Below, in pieces: positions 26,934 to 35,249 of a DNA stretch of 64,000 nucleotides. The notes under the pieces were generated by a model. The model saw only the letters and a program-made list of their open reading frames with translations. It made no database searches and was not told the origin of the DNA. Positions within the stretch are counted from its first letter, which is position 1. Every line of letters starts with the position of its first letter. The position numbers were made by a program, and so were the translations under genes. The DNA comes from Arthrobacter sp. zg-Y238 (GTDB lineage Bacteria > Actinomycetota > Actinomycetes > Actinomycetales > Micrococcaceae): assembly GCF_024385525.1 (NCBI RefSeq), contig NZ_JANFLU010000004.1:62001-126000 (forward strand). Reading direction: 5' to 3'.

Positions 26934-27698
26934 ATGACAGCGAACGAATACCGGACCGGTCCGTCGGGGCGCCCTGCGGCCCAAATCCCGTGGCTTTCCT
27001 ACCGTTTCACTCGCCGTGACGCGGCGGCAGCGGGCTTCTACGTAGTGTTCCTGCTGGTCCTGAGCTTTGCGCCCGGACTCGTTATGCCTGTCCTGGTGAT
27101 GCTGGTTCCGGATCCGGTTGCAGCCGCCTATGTCCTGAACCTGGCGTTTTACGGGGTTGCCGGTCTGCTGGCCTTCCTGGCGGCCCGGCCGTACGTGGTG
27201 CGGGAAACGAAGATTCTGGCAACCCGGCCGGTGCTGTCCCTTTCCCTGATTCCCGCCGGCGTCATCGCCATGCTCATTGTCACCATGATCGGGGCGCTGC
27301 TGAGCGGGCAGGTCGAAACGGCGGTAAACCAGGAAGCCGTAGAGGGATTCGTGGGGTCCGTTTCGCCCTGGCTGGTGGTGCCGCTGCTGGTGGTGCTGGC
27401 ACCGTTTGTCGAGGAGTACATTTTCCGGCACCTGCTGATCGGCAAGCTCAGCCGGTACTGGAATCTCTGGGGCTGCTGCATCCTGTCGGTCCTGTTGTTC
27501 GCCTCCATCCACATTGTGGGCAAGGAATCCCTGTCCCTCCCGGTGCTGATGCCTTACCTGGCGATGGGCGTGACCCTTGTGGGCATCTACGTCTGGGCCG
27601 GAAACAACTTCATGCTTTCCTACGGTGTGCACGCCGCGAAAAACCTGCTGGGTGTCATCCTCATCTACAGCGTGCCGCCGGAGCTGCTGCAGCAGTAG
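26934..27698 (+). CDS. CPBP family intramembrane metalloprotease
   Basis: A 254-residue, roughly eight-helix membrane protein with the abortive-infection/CPBP (Rce1-like) motifs: Glu160-Glu161 and Arg165 in FVEEYIFRHLLIGKL, a histidine in LFASIHIVGKES, and a late histidine in YGVHAAKNLLGV. These residues form the metal-dependent active site in the family. Substrate unknown; roles proposed for the family include peptide maturation and self-immunity, but no bacteriocin gene is visible nearby. Confidence 0.92.
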   Translation: MTANEYRTGPSGRPAAQIPWLSYRFTRRDAAAAGFYVVFLLVLSFAPGLVMPVLVMLVPDPVAAAYVLNLAFYGVAGLLAFLAARPYVVRETKILATRPVLSLSLIPAGVIAMLIVTMIGALLSGQVETAVNQEAVEGFVGSVSPWLVVPLLVVLAPFVEEYIFRHLLIGKLSRYWNLWGCCILSVLLFASIHIVGKESLSLPVLMPYLAMGVTLVGIYVWAGNNFMLSYGVHAAKNLLGVILIYSVPPELLQQ

Positions 27699-27877
27699 CT
27701 ACCGTTTCCAGCGCCCGCCGTGCCGGTTGACCGCTCCGGTAGCATCAGCACCATCCGGTCAGCAGCGGCAAGCCGGCAACAATGTGGGGGACACCCGCAC
27801 TCTTCCAATGCCGCCGGTTTCGTCCGCAGGGCTGGCTCCGCCCCGGAATCCGTGCGGATCCCGAGACGGAGCGGCAA

Positions 27878-28282
27878 CTAGGAGCCGGCTTTTTCGATCC
27901 GCTCAGTTTCCGGTGCCCGCACCAGGGAGCCGTTGCATGGAACCACCCGCTCCGGCCGGGCCAAGTAGAAAAAAGAGCTCCGGGCATCGGAATCGAATCC
28001 GCCCGGCACCATCAGGGTGGAATAACGCTGGCACCACTGCGGGGTATCGACGGCGGCCTCGAGCGCGGTGGCCACGGCCCGAACATTGTGGAACCACATC
28101 AGCTGCTGGGTCCCCTCGGACACCAGGTAGATGAGGTCCAGCTGCGGATCGGCCGTGACTTCGACGTCCGACCACTGCTCCCAGCCCTCGAGCCGGCGTC
28201 GGTGGATCCAATGGATGTTGTGGCCCGGGGCGAAGCCGCTGCAGTTGCTGAGGCCGGATTTGCTGACACTGGAAATGCTCAC
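27878..28282 (-). CDS. Uncharacterised soluble protein
   Basis: 134 residues from a GTG at 28282 that follows AAAGGAACCCACT, a good ribosome site; the longer open frame upstream is low-complexity and unlikely to be translated. The sequence is compact and rich in Trp and His (NIHWIHRRRLEGWEQWSDV; QQLMWFHNVRAVATALEAA), which suggests a folded cytoplasmic domain. No signal peptide or membrane segment. Family not recognised. It is flanked by gaps of about 180 and 350 bp, so it is probably transcribed alone. Confidence 0.68.
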   Translation of the reverse strand: MSISSVSKSGLSNCSGFAPGHNIHWIHRRRLEGWEQWSDVEVTADPQLDLIYLVSEGTQQLMWFHNVRAVATALEAAVDTPQWCQRYSTLMVPGGFDSDARSSFFYLARPERVVPCNGSLVRAPETERIEKAGS

Positions 28283-28629
28283 AGTGGGTTCCTTTACAGG
28301 TTGTCCTTGCCTGCAACGGACGAAGCAGGCCGCTTCGTCATCCGAACCACCCGCCGAACAGTGGGGTTGGTGTGGGGCCAGTCGGAGCTTTTGTGCCCGG
28401 GGAACCGGGCGGAGGCCACATCTCGTGAAGCTGAAAACTACTGTAGCTGAGGTCTCTGACATTTCGACAGAGGCTGTTCCTGGGTGCCGTTCGGGCGTTC
28501 CGGTGGGAGAGCCGGGTGTTCCGGTGGGAGTGCCGGGCGGACCGGAACGGCGGCAAGGAAAACTTCCGCTCGCTTCAGTCGCGAAAGTTATCAAAGCCGC
28601 CTAACCCGGCCCGTCCGGCGCCTAACGGG
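28283..28629. other. Gene-poor interval with a small repeat and a hairpin
   Basis: 347 bp without a convincing gene. It holds an 8-bp inverted repeat at 28319-28339 and a 21-bp unit (begins GTTCCGGTGGGAG) repeated in tandem at 28497-28537. Open frames here are built from the repeat. Confidence 0.6.
28319..28339. promoter_or_regulatory. Inverted repeat upstream of the 27878-28282 gene
   Basis: GACGAAGC and GCTTCGTC form a perfect 8-bp palindrome around a five-base centre, 37 bp upstream of the GTG start. No T-run follows on either strand, so an operator or leader hairpin is more likely than a terminator. Confidence 0.4.
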
Positions 28630-29400
28630 TCAGCCCGTCCAACTTGTGTATCCCACGAGATCGGGAATCGGCGCGAACGGAAGCGGGTCCGAACCGTCCA
28701 CTGGCAGGAGCTTCCAGTCCCCGTCCTCCCACGTCAGGTTGTAAATACCCGAAAAGTACACTGTCTTTCCGGAGCTAGTAACTCGGGCCGCTATATCAAC
28801 TGCCGCTGTCGCACCCTCGTAGCTGAGCAGCCGGAAACCGACAATATTCATTCGGGTGTGAGAGCCGTCGGAATTGCCCGTAGCTCCCAGTATGTCGCTC
28901 CTGTTTGGGGCATTGAGGGAGAGGAAGTAGTTTATGAAAGCGCCTTCGGGATCATGACTGCCCTGCACGACTGCATTGGCTGCCGTGAACAGAGCGCCCT
29001 CCGGAGAATGCTGGAAGCAGTACCGCACACCTGCATCGTTCGTCTTGGCAGGACCGTGCTTTTCCGAGGTTGGATAGGACATCATTCCTTGGTATTCCCA
29101 TTCCGCAGCCGGGGCCTCCGCAATTTTTCCTGACAACACCTCTCCGTCTAGGCCACAGACACTGTCACCACCGCTCCCACCCTTGGCCTTCGCCGAGCTT
29201 TCGTCGGTCGGGGCCGCGCTGCTGGTGACGCTACTGCTGCTAGCAGGCGATGGTGGTGCGGAATTTGGCTCGGGTTCATTCCCGGACGCCTGCCACATTC
29301 CGAAAAGGACTCCCAACACCACGATTAGGGAGACCATCAGAGCTCCGACGATGAAACCAGGTCTCGTGAACCTGCTCTTTTCGCTTTCCCCCAGAGTCAT
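28630..29400 (-). CDS. Single-pass membrane protein resembling conjugative-element proteins (DUF8175-like)
   Basis: 256 residues from an ATG at 29400 (ribosome site AAAGGAATGGC). A short cytoplasmic N-terminus precedes one membrane helix (FIVGALMVSLIVVLGVLFGM), a Ser/Ala/Pro-rich linker, then an extracytoplasmic domain. Segments such as SVCGL, EWEYQGMMSYPTSEKHGP, GVRYCFQHSPEGALFTAAN and the closing WEDGDWKLLPVDG match, from memory, the pattern of proteins in actinobacterial integrative conjugative elements. No other conjugation gene is present. By hand count 28741-28920 is 98/180 (54%) G+C, below a sampled 72% for a 60-base stretch of narG. A stranded element gene is the likely explanation, not proven. 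Confidence 0.78.
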   Translation of the reverse strand: MTLGESEKSRFTRPGFIVGALMVSLIVVLGVLFGMWQASGNEPEPNSAPPSPASSSSVTSSAAPTDESSAKAKGGSGGDSVCGLDGEVLSGKIAEAPAAEWEYQGMMSYPTSEKHGPAKTNDAGVRYCFQHSPEGALFTAANAVVQGSHDPEGAFINYFLSLNAPNRSDILGATGNSDGSHTRMNIVGFRLLSYEGATAAVDIAARVTSSGKTVYFSGIYNLTWEDGDWKLLPVDGSDPLPFAPIPDLVGYTSWTG

Positions 29401-29479
29401 GCCATTCCTTTCGTTGAGACTGATGCGGCCATGATAGGCGCACGCGGCGAAAGGACAGTGATTCCGACTCGCAGCCCGG

Positions 29480-29606
29480 AGCTGAAGGACGCCCCCGCCG
29501 CTGCTTGGAGCCGGAGGCGACGCACCCGCCGCCGGAGAGGCTGAAGGACGCAATCATTGTTGGGAGGCGCTGAGGCGACGCACCCGCCGCCGGAGGGGCT
29601 GGAGGA
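29480..29606. repeat. Degenerate 58-59 bp tandem duplication
   Basis: The 35-bp stretch starting GAGGCGACGCACCCGCC at 29514 recurs at 29572 with two mismatches, and GCTGAAGGACGC occurs at 29481 and 29540. The spacing of 58-59 bp in both cases shows one duplicated unit. Confidence 0.8.
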
Positions 29607-29689
29607 AGGCGGCTTTAATATTTCCCGCGAGCTCTGCGAGCGGGGAATTTCGTTGCCGCCGTTCCAGCCCCGCAGGGGGCGGACCCGGC

Positions 29690-29753
29690 GGACCCGGCGA
29701 ACCGCGGACCCGGCGAACCGCGGACCCGGCGAACCGCGGACCCAGCGGACCCG
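29690..29753. repeat. 16-bp tandem repeat
   Basis: GGACCCGGCGAACCGC recurs with a 16-bp period from 29690, 29706 and 29722, with a decayed copy (GGACCCAGC) at 29738 and a related 9-bp piece at 29681. Probably slippage-generated. Confidence 0.85.
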
Positions 29754-29768
29754 GCCCAGGGACGAGAC

Positions 29769-30788
29769 TTACCGCCAGCCGGCCCCCGGCGCCACAAGCT
29801 TCACGATGCTCTCCAGCAGATGCGCGTTGTAGTCCACGCCCAGCTGGTTCGGCACGGTCACGAGGACGGTGTCGGCTTCCTGCACCGCGGCGTCCGCGGC
29901 CAATTCGGCAGCAATAACATCGGGTTCACCGATGTAGCTCTTGCCGAACCGGGCCAAGCCGCCGTCGAGGTGGCCCACCTGGTCCCGTCCTTCGGCCTGT
30001 GCCCGCAGCCCGAAGTAGTGCCGGTCCTGCCCGGTCACCAGCGGAATGATGCTGCGGCTGACGGACACCCGCGGGGTGCCCTGGTGTCCGGCGTCGGCCC
30101 AGGCCTTCCGGTACACCGCGATCTGCTCGGCCTGGAGCTGGTCGAACGGAACCCCCGTGTCCTCGGTCAGGAGCGTGGAGCTCATCAGGTTCATGCCCTG
30201 CTCGCCGGTCCACTTGGCGGTGGCCCGGGTCCCGGACCCCCACCAGATCCGCTCCGGCAATCCGGGGGACAGCGGGTCAATGGCCATGGCGCCGGTGCTG
30301 CCGGTCATCGCCGGATCAGCCTGTGCCACTCCGGCGCCGGCAATGGCGGCTCGGAACACTTCGGTGTGCTGCCGGGCCATCTCTGCGTCGGAGGAATCCG
30401 GGCCGGGAACGTAGCCGAAGGACTCGTAACCGCGCAGGGCAGGCTCGGGGGATCCCCGGCTGATGCCGAGCTGCAGCCTGCCGCCGCTGATCAGGTCCGC
30501 CACTGCGGCATCTTCTGCCATCGCCAGCGGATTCATATAGCGCATGTCGATCACTCCCGTGCCCAGCTCGATCCGGCTGGTCCGTGCCGCCATGGCGGAG
30601 AGCATGGGGAATGGGGCGGAGAACTGCGGGGCGAAGTGGTGCACCCGCATGTACGCGCCGTCGACGCCGATTTCCTCGGCGGCGACCGTCAGTTCAATCT
30701 GCTGCAGTATTGCGTCCTGCGCGCTGGGAGTCATTGATCCCACGGCATTCCGGTAATGTCCGAAGGACAAGAACCCTATTTTCTTCAT
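29769..30788 (-). CDS. LLM-class flavin-dependent oxidoreductase
   Basis: A luciferase-like monooxygenase fold enzyme of 339 residues that would use reduced FMN or F420. Family segments are GVDGAYMRVHHFAPQFSAPF, RTSRIELGTGVIDMRYMNP and the loop LQLGISRGSPE. The ATG at 30788 follows GGAGTTCGT; an upstream in-frame ATG would overlap the promoter of the divergent hydrolase gene. Substrate cannot be told. No flavin reductase gene adjoins. Confidence 0.9.
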   Translation of the reverse strand: MKKIGFLSFGHYRNAVGSMTPSAQDAILQQIELTVAAEEIGVDGAYMRVHHFAPQFSAPFPMLSAMAARTSRIELGTGVIDMRYMNPLAMAEDAAVADLISGGRLQLGISRGSPEPALRGYESFGYVPGPDSSDAEMARQHTEVFRAAIAGAGVAQADPAMTGSTGAMAIDPLSPGLPERIWWGSGTRATAKWTGEQGMNLMSSTLLTEDTGVPFDQLQAEQIAVYRKAWADAGHQGTPRVSVSRSIIPLVTGQDRHYFGLRAQAEGRDQVGHLDGGLARFGKSYIGEPDVIAAELAADAAVQEADTVLVTVPNQLGVDYNAHLLESIVKLVAPGAGWR

Positions 30789-30860
30789 ACGAACTCCAGC
30801 GCCGGAAACGTCGGCAGTATTCCCGCTCACATGCGGCACCAGCGAAAGGATGCAGGCACA

Positions 30861-31412
30861 GTGCATATCACCATTGTCCCGGGCTATCAGGGCTCGCCAC
30901 CGGAGCAGTGGCAGAGCCGCTGGGAGGCGGACCTGCCGGACGTCACCCGCATCGCGCCGTCATCGTGGGATGAACCCGAACTGGAGGACTGGATGGCCGC
31001 GCTGGACCGGGCCGCCGGAGCCCGGAACGGGCAGACAGTCCTTGTGGCCCACAGTTTGGGCTGCCTGGCTGCGGTGGAATGGCTGCATCGCAACCCCGAC
31101 GGCGCCCGCGGAGTGTTCCTGGTCAGCCCGCCGGATCCGGTTGCCGCGTCCTTTCCGGAAGTGGTCGGAACGTTCCGGAATCCGCGGATGCAGGAGCTGC
31201 CCGTGCCCGGCCTGTTGATCGCCAGCCAGAGCGATCCGTACTGCGCGCTCCCTGCCGCCCAAAGCATCGCTGCCGCCTGGAAAGTGCCCGTTATTGATGC
31301 CGGTGAACTCGCCCACATCAACGAAAAGAGCGGAGTGGGCTACTGGCAGCAGGGCCGCGACCTGCTCACGGCCTTCACCGCAGGGCTGGGGGAACCGGCC
31401 GCACTCGGATAA
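30861..31412 (+). CDS. RBBP9/YdeN-type alpha/beta hydrolase
   Basis: A small serine hydrolase of 183 residues. The fold starts at once with HITIVPGYQGSPPEQWQSRW, the nucleophile elbow is VAHSLGCLAAVEWL, and the catalytic acid and histidine are expected in SQSDPYCAL and GELAHINEKSGVG. The GTG at 30861 is chosen because the family fold begins two residues later; the open frame reaches back to 30756. Natural substrate unknown for the family. Divergent from the LLM gene. Confidence 0.9.
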   Translation: MHITIVPGYQGSPPEQWQSRWEADLPDVTRIAPSSWDEPELEDWMAALDRAAGARNGQTVLVAHSLGCLAAVEWLHRNPDGARGVFLVSPPDPVAASFPEVVGTFRNPRMQELPVPGLLIASQSDPYCALPAAQSIAAAWKVPVIDAGELAHINEKSGVGYWQQGRDLLTAFTAGLGEPAALG

Positions 31413-31422
31413 GAATGGGCAC

Positions 31423-32490
31423 ATGGACCTTCCAGTGATGCCTCCGGTTGCCCCGATGCTGGCCAAATCCGTCAGCGCCCTGCCCCGCGGGGACTACCTG
31501 TACGAACCCAAATGGGACGGATTCCGGTCCATCATTTTCCGGGACGGCGACGACGTCGAGATCGGCTCCCGCAACGAGAAGCCGATGACGCGGTACTTCC
31601 CCGAACTCGTCGAAGCCCTTCGGCAGAACCTGCCGGAGCGGTGCGTGCTGGACGGCGAGATAGTTATGGTGGCCCCGGACGGCAAACGGCTGGACTTCGA
31701 ACTGCTGCAGCAGCGCATCCATCCCGCCGCCAGCCGGGTGGAACTGCTCGCGGAAGAAACCCCGGCCCGGTTCGTGGCGTTCGACCTGCTGGCCCTGGGT
31801 GACGTCGACTACCGGGACCGGCCGTTCTCCGAACGCCGGGAGGCCCTGGTCCAGGCGCTGAAAACGGCGCAGGCACCGGTGTCCGTCACCGCCGCCACCG
31901 ACGACGCCGACCTGGCACAGGACTGGTTCGGACGCTTTGAAGGTGCAGGCCTGGACGGTGTGGTGGCCAAACCCCTCGCCGGCCCGTACGCACCGAACAA
32001 GCGCACCATGGCCAAGCTCAAGCACGAACGCACCGCCGACTGCGTGCTCGCCGGCTACCGGGTGCATAAGTCCGGCCTCGATCTGATCGGCTCCCTGCTA
32101 CTCGGCCTTTACAACGACGACGGCGTGCTGGTGAACGTGGGCGCCGCAAGTTCCTTCTCGATGGACCGCCGACGCGAACTGTTCGAGGAACTCCAGCCGC
32201 TGGTCGCCGTCGAGGACGGACACCCCTGGGCCGAAGGGGAGCAGGAGAAGGGCAACCGCACCCCGCGCAACTCCGAAGGCAGCCGCTGGAGCGGGAAAAA
32301 GGACTTTTCCTTCGTGCCGCTGCGCCCGGAACGGGTGGTGGAGGTGCGCTACGACCACATGGAGGGGGAGCGGTTCCGCCATGTGGCCCAGTTTTCCCGC
32401 TGGCGGCAGGACCGCACGCCCGAATCGTGCACCTATGGGCAGCTGGAGGAGCCGGTGAAGTTCGACCTGGCGGAGGTGCTGGGGAGCTGA
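31423..32490 (+). CDS. ligC: ATP-dependent DNA ligase LigC
   Basis: Stand-alone ATP-dependent ligase of 355 residues, the length of mycobacterial LigC. Motif I is EPKWDGFRS with adenylated Lys30; later motifs include the RxxxxR-region GSRNEKPMTRYFPEL, LDGEIVM, DGVVAKPL and the motif V lysines in KLKHERTADCVL, followed by an OB-fold C-terminus. LigC takes part in back-up base-excision repair and end joining in mycobacteria. No Ku or LigD gene is next to it. It starts 10 bp after the hydrolase. Confidence 0.93.
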   Translation: MDLPVMPPVAPMLAKSVSALPRGDYLYEPKWDGFRSIIFRDGDDVEIGSRNEKPMTRYFPELVEALRQNLPERCVLDGEIVMVAPDGKRLDFELLQQRIHPAASRVELLAEETPARFVAFDLLALGDVDYRDRPFSERREALVQALKTAQAPVSVTAATDDADLAQDWFGRFEGAGLDGVVAKPLAGPYAPNKRTMAKLKHERTADCVLAGYRVHKSGLDLIGSLLLGLYNDDGVLVNVGAASSFSMDRRRELFEELQPLVAVEDGHPWAEGEQEKGNRTPRNSEGSRWSGKKDFSFVPLRPERVVEVRYDHMEGERFRHVAQFSRWRQDRTPESCTYGQLEEPVKFDLAEVLGS

Positions 32491-32602
32491 TTTTCCGGCG
32501 GGGCTAGGCAGGGAAGGTCCGCGATGCCTAGCATTTGCTGGCAGCACTCTCCGGTCAGCGGACCCGGCGGCCGCGGACACCTGCCCAGCCAAGGAGTCGA
32601 AG

Positions 32603-33985
32603 ATGATCCAGGATGCCGACCTTGAAACCCTCCGCAGGGTTGTCCACGGCCCGCTGAACAGTCCCGGGGGTCCGGGGTTCGCCGTCGACACTGCCGGCTT
32701 CAACCCCTCGGTGGTCCAGCGTCCCGATGCGGTGCTCGGTGCAGCCGGCGTCGAGGATGTACAGAATGCCGTCCGCTGGGCGGCTGAGCGCGGTATCCCT
32801 GTCGGGATCCAGGCGACCGGCCACGGTGCCGCGGCCGCGATGGACGAGGGCCTGCTGATCAACACGTCCCGGCTGCAGGACCTGGCGGTGGACCCCGACG
32901 CCGGCACGGTCACCGTGGGCGCCGGCGTCCGCTGGCGCGCGGTGCTGGAGGAGACCGTGCTGCTGGGGCTTACAGGCCCGCACGGCTCCTCCGGAACCGT
33001 GGGAGTGACAGGCTACGCATCCGGCGGAGGGCTGCCGCTGATGGGCCGGGCACTGGGATTCGCCAGCGACCATGTGCAGGCCATGGATGTTGTCACTCCC
33101 GACGGCAGTCTGAGGCACCTCGAAGCAGGCAGCGCCGAAGATGCCGGATTGTTCGCGGCGCTGCGCGGCGGCAAGGGCAATTTCGGCGTCATCACGTCCA
33201 TGACGCTTGGTCTGACTCCGTTCCGGGAGTTTTACGGCGGCGGCATTATGTACCCGGAAGATGCCGGCACAGAGGTCCTCGCTGCGTTCCGCGCCTGGAC
33301 ACCCCAGCTGCCGACGGATGTTTCAGCGTCCCTGGCCTTCCTGCACCTGCCGGACGTCCCGTTCCTGCCCGAGGAACTGCGCGGTACCTCGCCGGTGCAC
33401 CTGCGGTTCGCGGTGTTCGGCAGCCGGGAAGAGGGCGACACTCTGCTGGAACCCATGCGGCATGTATCCGCGCCCTTCATGGATACCGCCGGACCGATGG
33501 ACTACGGGGCAGTGGGAAGCATCCACATGGATCCGGACGAACCGGTGCCCAGCCTGGACCGCGGAACCCTGCTGGCCGAGTTGCCCGATGAACTGGCGGC
33601 GGGTTTGCTGGGCCAGGTGGGGCCGGGATCGCATACTCCGCTGATGATGACGGAACTCCGGTTGATGGGCGGATCACTGGCCCTGGATCCTCCGTTCGAG
33701 GATGCGGTGTCCGGCCGGGAGGCAGGCTTCAACCTCTACTCCGTGGGACTCAACGTTCCGCCGGCTGCGGACGCCACAGCAGCGGCCCTGGATCGGCTCG
33801 ACGTCGTCGTCGGCCCCTACGTTGCGGGTGCGCTGGTCAACCTCCGCGGACCGGCACGCACGGAGGCAGGTGCCCAGCCTGCATGGGATGCGGAAGTTTT
33901 CGCGCGGCTGCAGGCAACCAAGGCCGCCTACGATCCGCAGAACCTCTTCCGGTTCGGCCACGCGGTTCCGCTGCCGGTCTCCTGA
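32603..33985 (+). CDS. FAD-linked oxidoreductase (PCMH/berberine-bridge type)
   Basis: A 460-residue flavoprotein. The FAD-binding PCMH domain occupies about residues 40-210, with QATGHGAAAAMDEG and the loop PHGSSGTVGVTGYASGGG; the C-terminal berberine-bridge motif is YDPQNLFRFGH. The histidine in GHG could hold FAD covalently, but the cysteine used by bicovalent members is replaced in the Gly-rich loop, so attachment through one residue or none is expected. Likely oxidises a sugar or alcohol; the substrate is unknown. No signal peptide. Confidence 0.9.
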   Translation: MIQDADLETLRRVVHGPLNSPGGPGFAVDTAGFNPSVVQRPDAVLGAAGVEDVQNAVRWAAERGIPVGIQATGHGAAAAMDEGLLINTSRLQDLAVDPDAGTVTVGAGVRWRAVLEETVLLGLTGPHGSSGTVGVTGYASGGGLPLMGRALGFASDHVQAMDVVTPDGSLRHLEAGSAEDAGLFAALRGGKGNFGVITSMTLGLTPFREFYGGGIMYPEDAGTEVLAAFRAWTPQLPTDVSASLAFLHLPDVPFLPEELRGTSPVHLRFAVFGSREEGDTLLEPMRHVSAPFMDTAGPMDYGAVGSIHMDPDEPVPSLDRGTLLAELPDELAAGLLGQVGPGSHTPLMMTELRLMGGSLALDPPFEDAVSGREAGFNLYSVGLNVPPAADATAAALDRLDVVVGPYVAGALVNLRGPARTEAGAQPAWDAEVFARLQATKAAYDPQNLFRFGHAVPLPVS

Positions 33986-34048
33986 CAGCGGCTTCCGAAG
34001 CCCGGGCCGCCGGCGGAGGCAAGGCGGGGAGGGCTGCCAACGCTGCGC

Positions 34049-35011
34049 CTAGCGCCGTCCTCTGCAGCCGACCCCGAACTCGCTGCCTGCGTCCTCGAGG
34101 ATGGCCGCGGTGTAGCCCTCCCTGTAACCCGTTTCCGTGGGGTGCAGGTCCAACGGGCCGCCCTCGAAGATGATCCAGGGATCGGCGGAACCGACACCGT
34201 GCCCGGCGAACTCGTCCACGACGTCCACGAACACCCCGCTGTCCGGGACCTGATCCGCGATGACCGCGTTCAAGGCGTCGGTTCCCTCGTTCAGGAGAGT
34301 CTGCGCCTCGGTACTGATCGGTCCGGGGGTTCCGGCTTCAAACAGGTACGGATACCCGGTCACCACCAGGGTTGCCCTCGGAGCCAGTCCCGTGATCCGG
34401 GCAAACTCCGCTGCCAGCTGCGGTGCCAGGACGGTCTGTGCATAGGCGACAGCGGAGTCGATGGCCGGGGCACAGGTGGCCGGCAGCTGCGGCCCGGCAC
34501 AGGCGAGTATCACGGAAGCGAACCGGAGGTCATCGCCGCCGATGGTCACCGTGACGGTGTCCGTCCTTCGATTCAGCAGACCCCGGGCAGCGGCGTCGTC
34601 GATCTGCTCGGGAAGGTCCACCGGAGCGTCGAGCGGGGTGGTGAGGGCAGTGGCGCCCGAACAGGTGACATTACCGTCCAGCTCCACCCGGTCCAGGGCG
34701 TCCAGAAGCGCGGGGTAGCCCTGCGCGGTGCGGCGGCACGCATCCAGCTCGGGTCCGCCGCCGACGCCGGAGGCATAGGAGTCGCCGAACGCGACGTAGT
34801 CGACACTGCGGTTCCCCTGACCGTGCCCGCCGTACCCGCCTCCATGCCCGTGCCCGCCGCCGTACCCGCCTCCATGCCCGTGCCCGCCGCGGGAATCGGA
34901 TCCATGGGCGCCGCCGGCAGTGGCCGGGGCAGTGCCTCCGGCCAGAAGGGCGACGGTGGTCAGGGCCAGGACAGCCAGACGTCGGAACAGCAACGGTTTG
35001 GGGCTCATCAT
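34049..35011 (-). CDS. Secreted SGNH/GDSL lipase-like hydrolase
   Basis: A 320-residue exported esterase or lipase. It has a Sec signal peptide (LAVLALTTVALLAGGTAPA), a His/Gly-rich linker at 36-67 with a perfect tandem repeat, then the hydrolase domain: block I FGDSYASG with nucleophile Ser78, block III TIGGDDLRF in place of the usual GGND, and the catalytic Asp-x-x-His in DLHPTETGY. Cysteines are paired as in Streptomyces extracellular lipases. Two adjacent ATG codons (35011, 35008) follow AAGGAG; either may start. Confidence 0.9.
   Translation of the reverse strand: MMSPKPLLFRRLAVLALTTVALLAGGTAPATAGGAHGSDSRGGHGHGGGYGGGHGHGGGYGGHGQGNRSVDYVAFGDSYASGVGGGPELDACRRTAQGYPALLDALDRVELDGNVTCSGATALTTPLDAPVDLPEQIDDAAARGLLNRRTDTVTVTIGGDDLRFASVILACAGPQLPATCAPAIDSAVAYAQTVLAPQLAAEFARITGLAPRATLVVTGYPYLFEAGTPGPISTEAQTLLNEGTDALNAVIADQVPDSGVFVDVVDEFAGHGVGSADPWIIFEGGPLDLHPTETGYREGYTAAILEDAGSEFGVGCRGRR
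34831..34890 (-). repeat. Perfect 30-bp tandem duplication in the SGNH linker
   Basis: Two identical 30-bp units (starting CGTACCCGCCTCCATGCC) at 34831 and 34861 encode two copies of a 10-residue Gly/His/Tyr unit. Exact identity means the duplication is recent. Confidence 0.95.
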
Positions 35012-35165
35012 CGTGCTCCTTAGCGGGGGTATTGCAAACGTTCGAGGGCAGAAGTTTGGCGCAGGGAGGGGCCAGCGGCAACAGCAGTACGCCGTTGCGG
35101 CACCGCGGCAGTATTAAAAGTCCAACCGGTGTGGACCGGACCACTTTCGGCTAGGCTGGCGATAT

Positions 35166-35183
35166 ACCGACCGCATGGTCAGT
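35166..35183. promoter_or_regulatory. Predicted PaaR (TetR-type) operator upstream of paaZ
   Basis: The 18-bp palindrome ACCGACCG-CA-TGGTCAGT lies 67 bp before the paaZ start. The same half-site architecture (ACCGA..G, two-base centre) occurs upstream of paaI and paaA. A TetR gene sits in the paaI-paaK operon. Assignment to PaaR is inference. Confidence 0.7.
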
Positions 35184-35249
35184 AATCCGGCGGCAAGGAT
35201 GCCTGCAGGAGAGCGGCTGCGGTTTCTTCCCGTCTCGAAAGGCACCGAA

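Larger units (their letters stand above)
29401..29768. other. Repeat-rich intergenic interval
   Basis: 368 bp between two minus-strand genes. It contains a degenerate 58-59 bp tandem duplication (29480-29606) and a 16-bp tandem repeat (29690-29753). No promoter stands out and the plus-strand open frame through it consists of repeat-encoded Arg/Pro/Thr and looks spurious. Confidence 0.65.

Noticed and set aside
29557-29832. 91-codon plus-strand frame in the repeat-rich gap
   Set aside because: Its Arg/Thr/Pro content comes from the 16-bp repeat and it runs into the 3' end of the LLM gene.
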